DNA of 64,000 nucleotides from Chrysogorgia sp. JL179-B06 (Eukaryota; Cnidaria; Anthozoa; Scleralcyonacea; Chrysogorgiidae): NCBI GenBank assembly GCA_035772405.1, contig JAYKKM010000224.1, positions 1,709,001 to 1,773,000 of the forward strand, read 5' to 3'. Shown piece by piece: positions 55,293 to 64,000 of this stretch (position 1 is its first letter; each line of letters starts with the position of its first letter). The notes under the pieces were generated by a model. It saw only the letters and a program-made list of their open reading frames with translations, ran no database searches and was not told where the DNA came from. The position numbers and the translations under genes were made by a program.

Positions 55293-55973
55293 TTAAGGTG
55301 GCTCCCTACTGTTTCTTGAAAGGTGGCAAAAATGCAAATTTCAATCTCGAAAAGTGCCCATGGATATTTCGGAAAAGATTGAAACTAAAGCTATGCATAG
55401 AATAACTTTCAGGGCATCAAATACTATTAATGGCTAAAGTGTTTCATATGTTGCTATGACAACAGTGACGTTTCAAAATGGCCGAAAATGAACATTTAAT
55501 CTAATTTATTTCGCAAACGAGTCGGTGACCCCCGATTTTTTTTGCATTTAAACATTTATTTTAGTTTAATTAATGAATAGGCAAATTTAAAAGAAATACT
55601 GTGGATCCAATTTTTTAAAAAACTAAAAAAACATGATTTTTTTTGTGTAAAATAATTGGATCCACAGAATTTTGTTTTAATCTGCCTATTTATTAATTAA
55701 ACTAAAAGAAATGTTTAAATGCAAAACAAATCAGGGGTCACCGACTCGTTTGCGAAATAAATTAGATTAAATGTTCATTTTCGGCCATTTTGAAACGTCA
55801 CTGTTGTCATAGCAACAGATGAAACACTTTAGTTATTAATAGTATTTGATGCCCTGAAAGTTATTCTATGCATAGCTTTAGTTTCAATCTTTTCCGAAAT
55901 ATCCATGGGTACTTTTCGAGATTGAAATTTGCATTTTTGCCACCTTTCAAGAAACAGTAGGGAGCCACCTTAA
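55293..55973. mobile_element. TTAA-flanked long fold-back element
   Basis: Two arms of roughly 310 bp, nearly identical and inverted, begin AGGTGGCTCCCTACTGTTTC and meet around a short AT-rich centre at about 55610-55650. TTAA flanks both ends. Such long palindromes suggest a recent copy of the same MITE family. Confidence 0.8.
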
Positions 55974-56205
55974 TGTACTTTCCAAACCAGCGTCTCGGTG
56001 CTGATTTCCTTTGTTTTCGGCTCATGCATTATTAATACGTTTGAGACTTTATAATATACCAGAATTAATGTTCGACACAAATGTACTCACGAATTACGAG
56101 ACCTGAACCTTTGATATTATATTTGCTGTTATATAATTTCTTCGTGGATTCTTTTATGCTATATATTTTTGCTGCAAGTTGTTTTGTTGTTATTTTATTT
56201 CGTAG

Positions 56206-56489
56206 AAAAGGAACTTGGAGTGTATGTCCTTCAGGCTACTTTTTAAATGGTTTGTTTCGCAGTGGAGGAAATAACCTGCACAATATCGAGGAAGGACAAT
56301 GTTGTAAACCAGGTAACCACGCACCATGCTACGATGATTGCTATCACGAAAACATTGAACACACGTTTGATAAAGAAGGGTGGAGTCAGTGCCAGAAGAC
56401 TGGTTACTACGTTGCTGGAATTCACCGAAATTTAGGCGAAGACGAGCTTCACAACCTTGACGAACTGAAATGTTGTAAAATGTGGTCAG
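56206..56489 (+). CDS. Host gene 1, cysteine-rich exon B2
   Basis: 284 nt, acceptor TTTCGTAG, donor GTATAA, phases as for B1. The peptide includes WSVCPSGYFLNGLFRSGGNN, LHNIEEGQCCKPGNHAPCYD, HTFDKEGWSQCQKTGYYVAG and LHNLDELKCCKMW. Close relative of B1. The donor GTATAA is weak but keeps the A-type phase for a following exon outside or further along the window; I did not find that exon. Confidence 0.75.
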
Positions 56490-58430
56490 GTATAAATCCT
56501 TATTTTTTGCACAATCTGAAAATATTGAACATAAAATGTTTATCCCTAGTTCTCTGCAAGCATCTTTAAATTTCGTTGCTTTTTTGTTTTCTCAAGGTGC
56601 CTAATTCCAAAAAGAATAAAGCAAGAGACAGAAGTGAATTCACAGTAAAATGTAGTTAGATTTAACCTCAGTGTCGAAGTTTCACTTGTACAATACTCCT
56701 TTTTTCATTAAACTAGTACAGCTTTTTTATTTTGTTGATTATTTTGTGCATATATCGTAAATCATCGAAAGCAACTTCGCTTTTGAAAGAAACGTCCATT
56801 TTGAAAGCAACTGGCTCCCCATAGTCTCTTTTAGTCAAGTATCCGTGATTCCATTCTATTAAAAAAAGAACACGATATCTGTCAGAATTGCTTGATATTC
56901 TATTATAGTTTAACATATATTTTAATTCCTTTTTCAAACGTTGTTAACTATTTACATAAAATCCTTTGTAAGTTTCAAAGAAGGTCGTCCGTTGACCTAT
57001 CGCATATTGTCCATATAGAGCTATGCAGACCCGTCTGGATTATTTTTCAACTTTAGATAAAACTTGTTAACGTTGAATACCAAATTTTTATGATTTGAGA
57101 TTTGCGTTGATGTTAGAATATATATCAGTAATATCGTATTTGGGGTGATAGGTACTTTATAGTAAACAAGACGCCTGTCCAGGCGTTTACTCGGGCTACT
57201 GATTTCTGTAATCAGGAACCAAAGGCGTTGTGCAGCGCTTGTTTAAAGAAGTGAAAAACTTTTAGAAGCAATGTAGTTACGTTGCGTCTGCACGCAGGCT
57301 AGGCCTCCCACGCAAACGAAATTTAATGTAAACACTAAACACGGCATGCTATTTTTTCTAATATCTGTTCGATTGAAGGTCTTCGTGTGTCAAAACTTAT
57401 ATAAAAATCAACGGCAAGGTATACAAAACATATCTGTTACGAAATTACATCGGTTTAATGGACATAAAAGCATTAAATAACCGGTAAACGTCGAACATCT
57501 TGAAGCCATGTCCTTTGATTTGGGTACTTTAATCACTTACGCATTTTCTCATATAACATCTGATCTTCACATTTTAAGTAGATGAAACCTACACCGTTCG
57601 ATTCGCCAGATTATATTTTGATACAGAATTGATTTAAATCGGACAAAAACACAACGTTTCATAATGATAAATATTACGAGTTTCACGAGATAAATGTCAA
57701 CACAGCATAATATTTCCCTGTCCTTCGGAATCTCTCATCTCTGTGTTTCTCTCATCTTGGAGAGAATCTTTGCAATTGTTTTCGGGTTTACAGGTCCCGG
57801 TAAACTTTGCCAACTGCGATTCATTACCACAATTTGAGATCGCGGACCAACACGTTTCGAAAACGCTCGTCATCTTTTAGTATAGGTCTACCACGATCAG
57901 CGTGTGCAGTTGTGAGCATGGTGAGCGTATTCACGATCAACATAGTTTCAAAATCTAGCAACAGAGTCAGAGAACAACTTTGGCGACGAAAAGCAAAGCT
58001 GTCGAAAACTGAAAGAACTATTGGCCTCACGGTTCGCAAAAGCCTGACGGGAAATATTATTGCACAATTTTGCAGATTCGTGAAACCCCAATAATAAAAC
58101 GACTAATAATGACGCGCGCTACCACAGGTACCCCGAGTAAAAATATAAATATTTCGTAGATTACAAATACATGTTAAAATTTGAGGTTCGGTTACAGAGG
58201 AAATGACTGAGAAAAAGCGTAGCAGAGTATTAAACCTTGCGAAACACGTGAAACTACTATTAAAGAAATACCTAATGGTTTCCGTGTTTGGATACTGACT
58301 GTCCAGTAACTCTGAGACGATAGCCGCCGCCTAGCGCGGTGACTATCACATCCCTATACTCATACTTGAAAAAATGTTGTTTTTTGTGACCAGACTGAGT
58401 TTATTCGTTCCAGTCTCCTCTCGCGATCAT
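56490..58430. other. Non-coding host sequence, no gene seen
   Basis: No exon of the A/B type and no convincing ORF on either strand. The open frames at 57807-58094 (both strands) have no recognisable features. Confidence 0.45.
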
Positions 58431-58435
58431 CATTT

Positions 58436-58500
58436 TGATGGATGGTTATAGAGATGATAGTTATAGAGATGATAGGTTATAGAGATGATAGTAACTCTGA
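58436..58500. repeat. Short tandem repeat
   Basis: Three units of (G)TTATAGAGATGATAG. Confidence 0.85.
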
Positions 58501-58871
58501 GACGAATTTTTTTCAAAATGGCCACTATACTATTATAACTAATAAATCGTCTAAAGGGCTCAAAAACTTCGCATAAAGACACTGTATACATCAGATTTCT
58601 CTCAAGATACAGCTGTCCAAGGGTGAGGAAGTTGTTTATCGTATATAATTATTTATATTTTTACGCTGTCAAACGTGAAGAAAACATCGAGCATTGCCCT
58701 TAATGGATTTACAAATTATATCTATAGCTAACACAGTTCAAACTGACTGTTTAAAACTTCTCAATTGGATATTATTCAGTTCAGGCCTGAAATTATACTA
58801 AAACTCGGGATCGATGGTGGGACGAAAAAATCGATCATACAATGCGAGCTAATAAAATATATATCTCATAG

Positions 58872-59066
58872 CGACAACAGAGGAATACCAAATGTTTTCC
58901 GTGCAGGATACTGTGGTCTAAACACGCGGGATGTCGCGAGACTTTGGAAAAGCGCAAAAAAATAACGAGCCGATTAGCGAGTTTTTTAGCTTTTCAAAAC
59001 TCCAGTGTTTTGATCACAGTATCCTGCACGGAAAACCATTTTGTATTTGGTATAATATAAAATACC
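58872..59066. repeat. Inverted repeat
   Basis: ATACCAAATG-TTTTCCGTGCAGGATACTG at about 58884 is mirrored at about 59017-59056. Non-coding fold-back. Confidence 0.6.
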
Positions 59067-59715
59067 CACAGAGGAATATCACTAAACGTTATTACTTGGG
59101 CTACCGATTATTTTTATTTTCGGGGTTCAACAAATTTGAAAAATTGCGCATAATATTTCCCGTCAGGCTTTTGTGAACCGAGGTATCGATAATTTGATTC
59201 CAAAGTATAGTACTATTTTGTTAAAAAACATGAACTGTTTGTTGTTGCCCCTCAATATATACATAGCCTCCCCTCAATACATACATAGCCTCCATAACCC
59301 ACCCGGTTCCACCACCACTGCTTGTTTAATTCTTATATATTGTGTCAATTGAAAAATGTTACAAAAATGTTACACAGATGTTACAAATAATATATAAATA
59401 TTTCTAATGATTTTGATAGACAGCAACAATTTCTTATTTATAATTAATAACTAATAAGTAGTCCCACAAACCTGACTTCTTCTGGGCATTCTCATTTGCC
59501 TCTCTAAAGCTACAAGATGCGGACTCTGAACCTCCATACAGTTAACGTTTCTCTGTTCAGTTGCGTTCTCTGTACTGTAATTATTGGGAAACAAGAATGA
59601 CGTCATTTCCACCGAACAAAAGCCGTACTCCGTAGTGGAAACTAGAGGCAAGCGGAAATGGCTAAAAGGGATGACTCAAAAGGACCTTTCTGTTTTTGTC
59701 TGGTCTTTATTTTTC

Positions 59716-59845
59716 GTTAGGTTAGGGTTAGGGTTAGGGTTAGGGTTAGGTTTAAGATTAGGGTTGGATTAGTAGTTCTAATTTAGGATCAAGCTAGTTA
59801 GGGTTAGGATTGAGATTAGGGTTAGGATTAGTAGTTCTAGAAAAT
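59716..59845. repeat. Interstitial telomere-like (TTAGGG)n tract
   Basis: About five exact GTTAGG/TTAGGG units at 59716-59750, followed by degenerate copies (GATTAGGGTTGGATTAG) to about 59845. Confidence 0.9.
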
Positions 59846-60130
59846 GTGAAGGTCCTTTTGAGTCATCCTTTTTAGCCTCGTCCGAGACAAGCCGTCATTC
59901 ATGTTTCTATCACAGTACAGAAGCCATTTTCTATTTGTTTTATAGCAAGTGTCTTACGACAGAGGCAATCTAATGCAAAATGAAAATGACGTCATTTTTG
60001 TCTCGGTGTTATGAAAATGAAGCTCAGCCAATCACAACGTGCGTATGATACAGGTTGAACAGTGATGAGAATTTGTATTTCGATGACATTTAATAAAAGA
60101 ACCTTAACGCTATTGAGTATAAGCCAATTT

Positions 60131-60366
60131 ATAATGTCGACTGAGCATCGAAACACACGTTCTGCGTCGGGATAAAACCGTTCAACATGTCATCAGACTG
60201 GGGAATTCAGTATAACGAATTTGCAAGTGAAAATAGAAATGCAAATGTCTATTGTGGTTTTAGCCTGATGTTATGTCATTGAAATAAGTTTTATCCCGAC
60301 GCAGAACACGTCATTTTGATGCGCAGTCGACATTACGAACGCAGTCGATGCGCAGTCGACATTACG
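60131..60366. repeat. Fold-back repeat
   Basis: AATGTCGACTG...TTCTGCGTCGGGATAAAAC at 60131-60178 is mirrored at 60290-60339. The terminal GCGCAGTCGACATTACG is repeated once more to 60366. Confidence 0.65.
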
Positions 60367-60710
60367 GGTTATTACTCGGGCTGTGATAGCCCCCTAATCT
60401 AGGTTTCGGCAGTCCATATCTGGGATTTTTAGGGGGTTCGACGTCCGATGTGAGGCGTCCTACCCTATCCCGAGTGAACGCCTCAGCAGGCGTATTGTTT
60501 TATAAAACAAATAGAAAACATCTTTTCCACGTTGCCATTGACTTATAGAAATTTGTGGAATTTTGAGAGAACTCGAATTCCCATTGCGACTAATTCGCAT
60601 TCATCCAAACTCCACTCGTATCCCTACAACTCTATGGAAACACATTTCACAGTGTCTATGATCAATTGTGAAAAATTCAGTTTGAATTAGTGCCTAACTC
60701 ACGTTTGGGG

Positions 60711-60993
60711 ATTTTACATATTCGTAATATTTGGGTCTTCCTGAGTAAAATCATAGTATATCTTTGCCGAAAATTTCATCTTCATTGAATTTTTTGCTGT
60801 TGAAGTTATCGGATGTGACATCACAAGAGGCGTTTTTTAATTGTGGAAAAAGAAAACTGATTTGGAATGCCTCTTGTGACATCACATCCGATAACTTTGA
60901 CAGCTAGCGAAAAACTCCATGAAGATGAAATTTTCCGCTAGCAATAGTATAATTTTGCTCAGGAAGACCCAAATATTATTCTTGATATGTAAA
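60711..60993. repeat. Fold-back MITE-like element
   Basis: TATTTGGGTCTTCCTGAG near 60728 mirrors CTCAGGAAGACCCAAATA near 60957. AGTTATCGGATGTGACATCA near 60815 mirrors its complement near 60880. Confidence 0.7.
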
Positions 60994-61537
60994 TATCACA
61001 CTGCATATAATGACTTGTTGAAAAAGCCTGTATATCTTTGAGATTCAGTGCGTGTACAGCTTCAAATGATTTCGTTACATAATCCGAAGGATATACATGG
61101 TTTTTCAGTACAAGTTATTATGTAGTCTAGCTGCATGGCGTATGCAATATCTACATATCTCAAGAACGAAGTGAGACACGGAAGAGTCGTGAAACGCCAA
61201 TATTTTTAATTTGAAAAGTAAAGTGAGAGTTTATTGCAAACAGAAATTTTAGCTCCATAGACACTTTAAAGTGCGAGTCCCACGGTAATGCATTGCGCGC
61301 TTTTCTTCCTGCTTACATCCGGTATTTTATAAAGAAACATCGAGTTTCCAACAAAATAACATTATGAATATTACTAATAGGAGTAAATGAATATTACTAA
61401 TAGGATTATGTAATATTACAAGTAAAGGAGAATATGACGAATTAATACCAAGGATGGTTTAGATGTTGAGGGATACAAACTGAATTAACAAACTTCGCGG
61501 CCGAAATAATGGACGCCAATGATATTATGAGCGCTTT

Positions 61538-61653
61538 CGCGCGATCGACTTTATTCGATCGCTTTCTTTTAAATTGTGATCTGTCGACTGGAACGAATCC
61601 AGTCGAGAGCCCACAATTCAAAAGAAAGCAATCGAATACAGTCAATCGCGCGA
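61538..61653. repeat. Hairpin palindrome
   Basis: TCGCGCGATCGACTTTATTC at the left and the complementary GAATACAGTCAATCGCGCGA at the right enclose AAAAGAAAGC/GCTTTCTTTT and TCGACTGG/CCAGTCGA stems. Confidence 0.7.
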
Positions 61654-62224
61654 TAAACTAGCACGGAATGGAAATCCGCCTTAAGGTACGTTCACACACT
61701 GCGATCATGCATCCGGCCGATTTATGGTTTAAATGCATGGTAAGTAACGAGAAACAGGAAGAAGAGCGTGGATTATGAGCCCACAATCATTCCGTTGACA
61801 GTTTCTCCTCCTTAACATGCATCTAAACCATAAATCGAGTCGATTAATCGCAATGTGTAAACTCACCATGAATAAACAGTATACAAGGGTGAAAAATAGT
61901 ATACAAGTGTGAAGAAACAAATAGAGATATAGAGAAGCATGTTTATTATCAATATTTGGTTTCCAAAATACTGTTCTCTGTAATATCAACCTTACGCAAT
62001 AATACAATAGTGACCATATCCTATGATACTCAATTGCACTTTACATAATTATCCCTTGTTCAACGAAAGTCTCCGTCAAGATCATGGGTTTGGCCTTTCT
62101 GAGAGTTTCACGTCCAAACTTTGCCTATGCAATGCAATTCCTTGTCTTTCAGGAAACTCAATATCCTAACTTAACTCAGGCTTCGAAATTACCCATTCTG
62201 AAAAATTTGTACCAGGAAATAATC

Positions 62225-62890
62225 TCACTGTGGCTCTAGCTTGGGTCTTTTAAACCACGACCAAACGCAGTTCAGGAAATAATCTCTCTCCCTGTACCTC
62301 TGTTGCCTCTTGGGATCTTTCAGAGAATTCCACCACCAAACACACTCCACGAAACAATCTCTCTAGCTGTATCTCTTTCAGAGAATTCCACGACCAAACG
62401 CAGTCCAGGAAATAATCTCTCTCCCTGTATCTCTGTTGCCTCTTGGGGTCTTTCAGAGAATTCCACGACCAACCGCAGTCCAGGAAATAATCTCTCTAGC
62501 TGTATCTCTTTCAGAGAATTCCACCACCAAATTGAAGTCCAGGAAATAATCTCTCTCCCTGTAACTCTGTGCCTCTTGGGTCTTTCAGAGAATTCCACGA
62601 CCAAACGCAGTCCAGAAAATAATCTCTCTCCCTGTAACTCTGTGCTTCTTGGGTCATTCAGAGAATTCCACCACTAAACACACTCCACAAAACAACCCTC
62701 TAGCTGAATCTCTTTCAGAGAATTCCACGACAAAACGAAGTCCAGGAAATTATCTCTCTCCCTGTAACTCTGTATCTCTTGGGTCTTTCAGATAATTCCA
62801 CGACCAAACGCAGTCCAGGAAATAATCTTTCTCCCTGTACCTCTGTGCCTCTTGGGTCTTTCAGAGAATTCTACGATCAAACGTAGTCCA
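62225..62890. repeat. Minisatellite, about 70-bp units
   Basis: Degenerate tandem units containing TCTTTCAGAGAATTCCACGA, CCAAACGCAGTCCAGGAAAT and AATCTCTCTCCCTGTA. Roughly eight to nine units in two alternating lengths. The long open frames across it are by-products. Confidence 0.85.
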
Positions 62891-63509
62891 TAATCCGCAC
62901 CAAACTCTAGCTCTCCATCTCTAGACATGCGCAGAAGTCATATCGTATCTCATTAAGTGACCCAGCTAATCACCGCGTCGATTCACGAGATCTTCACATG
63001 TGCTATGAATCATGAAAATATTCTTTGCCATGCGCACTGTTTCACTTATTTCCTTACGTGATCCAGCCAATCACGATGAATTAGGAAACTGTGACGTGTG
63101 CGCGCGGCGTCTGTGTCCATGTTAAAGTGTCGGAATCAACCAATCATATTGCAAGAACTCTTATAGCTCGTTTCCGAGGAAAATGCATGTTTTTAAGTGT
63201 CCACATCGTAACTCACAGGTTTTTGAGGAAACGAAGAGACATTATTACTCCCTGCAGTGAACTGACCAGCCAACCAGTCCACGACAGGGGATACTTCAAC
63301 CTTTTTACATTCATCAATTCCGAGTTGATTCGGTGAAAGTGGTGTCTACGTGACCATGATTTTGTTGTTGTTTTTTTTGTTGGTTTTTTTATTGGTTTTT
63401 GTCTTTTTTGTCTTTTTTATCTTTTTAATTTTTTTTTGTCTGTTTTAATTTTTTTTTTGTTCGTCGGATGATTTTCCAACATGATTTTTGATCGAGTGAC
63501 GGCTCTCGC

Positions 63510-63641
63510 TCACTTCTTGTCCATCTCCTCGAAGAACTGATCGATTTCGACCAAATCAACGACGTTGTAATTCGGAATGGAGCCGGAGGAGACTGCAGGC
63601 TCGGTTGCAGTGAGTTGTTTGTGGCTGAAACGAACGTCTTT
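63510..63641 (-). CDS. Host gene 2, terminal coding exon
   Basis: Read on the minus strand after acceptor TTTTTTTCTATAG. It begins KDVRFSHKQLTATEPAVSSG and ends in an acidic stretch VEIDQFFEEMDKK and a TGA stop at 63510-63512. Phase 0, matching the preceding exon at 63869. The protein is not identified. Confidence 0.65.
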   Translation of the reverse strand, partial: KDVRFSHKQLTATEPAVSSGSIPNYNVVDLVEIDQFFEEMDKK

Positions 63642-63712
63642 CTATAGAAAAAAAACCCAAAATACTTGAGAACACAATTAGTGGTTATGACAGATGCAAA
63701 GGTTCCTAACAA

Positions 63713-63787
63713 TGTCCTTGTAGCTCAGCTGGTAGAGCGCTGGACATGTTATCCAGAGGCCGACTGGGTCCAAATCCCACCGAGGTC
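63713..63787 (+). repeat. tRNA-derived SINE head / pseudo-tRNA
   Basis: CTTGTAGCTCAGCTGGTAGA with a D-arm (GCTC/GAGC), an anticodon-like stem CTGGA/TCCAG around CATGTTA, and a T-arm-like GGGTCCAAATCCC. The loop lacks U33, the acceptor stem pairs poorly and the B box is degenerate. It lies in the intron of host gene 2. Confidence 0.6.
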
Positions 63788-63868
63788 AATTGCATTTTTT
63801 GCAAACTCGGTAAAAAAGATATATTAATACACCCAGTTTATATCATCTACTTGACTCTTTACCGGTAC

Positions 63869-64000
63869 CTGTTTTTCGATTCGCACACTGTGTGCTGCCT
63901 GCTTTGCCACGATGTTCTCAAGTTGTTTATTTCTGTTTTCACCATGTTTTTTCATCTTCTCATCCATTTTACCCATCAGTTCTTGAGCCTTTGCGTGTTC
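63869..64000 (-). CDS. Host gene 2, coiled-coil exon (runs off the window)
   Basis: Minus-strand open block of 44 codons ending at donor CAG|GTACCG, phase 0. Charged helical sequence: AKAQELMGKMDEKMKKHGEN, then KQLENIVAKQAAHSVRIEKQ. The spacing of charges and the final basic helix remind me of stathmin-like tubulin-binding proteins, but the similarity is weak. The 5' part is outside the window. Confidence 0.55.

Noticed and set aside
62303..62677. 124-residue open frame with repeated EFHHQI-like units
   Set aside because: It follows the minisatellite period; the opposite strand is equally open, and the unit length varies without frame conservation.
63713..63787. Possible functional tRNA gene
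   Set aside because: It lacks U33, acceptor pairing is poor and the T-arm is degenerate; a tRNA-derived SINE head is more likely.

Overview
The window looks like an animal nuclear chromosome, most probably from a cnidarian. It is AT-rich with introns, long (AT)n, (ATT)n and (TCTCTA)n microsatellites, many fold-back MITEs, fragments of Penelope-like and LINE elements and tRNA-like SINE heads. About 30 kb of it is ordinary host sequence. The remaining 34.2 kb (12872-47120) is two large virus-like DNA transposons of the Polinton/Maverick (adintovirus-like) type, one inserted inside the other.

Host gene 1 (+ strand, secreted cysteine-rich protein with a MACPF/SNTX-like N-terminal region) has recognisable exons at 3168-3515, 5434-5868, 12452-12692 (A1), 49205-49497 (B1), 53829-54069 (A2) and 56206-56489 (B2). 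A and B are a tandemly duplicated exon pair with matching splice phases. The whole Polinton complex lies in the intron between A1 and B1. Two exons of a second host gene (- strand, coiled coil) close the window at 63510-63641 and 63869-64000.

Outer Polinton: 12872-47120, flanked by a 6-bp target duplication CCTTTC. Each terminus is a fold-back: an outer arm beginning AGTAGTATAG and an inverted inner copy beginning AGTAGTCTCG. Its protein-primed DNA polymerase runs from 12990 and is cut at 15973 by the inner element; it resumes at 33358. Further genes are a C2H2-like protein, a VLTF3-like factor, small membrane proteins, a BRO-N/VRR-NUC-like/C2H2 protein, a SLATT-like 2TM protein, a LamG-like protein, a conserved membrane-anchored protein, a penton candidate, integrase with chromodomain, a multi-TM protein, a capsid candidate, a packaging ATPase and two more proteins. 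Several are broken: the polymerase by insertion, the integrase by a frameshift plus a 33-bp micro-inversion, and three others by frameshifts.

Inner Polinton: 15974-33351, flanked by CTCAAG (15968-15973 and 33352-33357), with long TIRs of about 275 bp on the left and a right copy extended by a 193-bp tandem duplication. All of its genes appear open, including a 1226-residue polymerase, SAP/NUMOD1 protein, DUF5871-like candidate SSB, integrase, GIY-YIG nuclease, capsid candidate, ATPase, zinc-ribbon factor and SLATT-like protein. Two small ORFs (45 and 56 residues) are also present.

The two elements share a collinear morphogenesis and integration block (LamG, anchored protein, penton, integrase, multi-TM, capsid, ATPase, the 153/172-residue protein). 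They differ in polymerase orientation and in the accessory genes, so they are related but distinct lineages. Each has its own start-proximal promoter-like motif. I could not find an adenain-type maturation protease in either. Family assignments come from motifs read by eye; capsid and penton calls are inferences from position and conservation.
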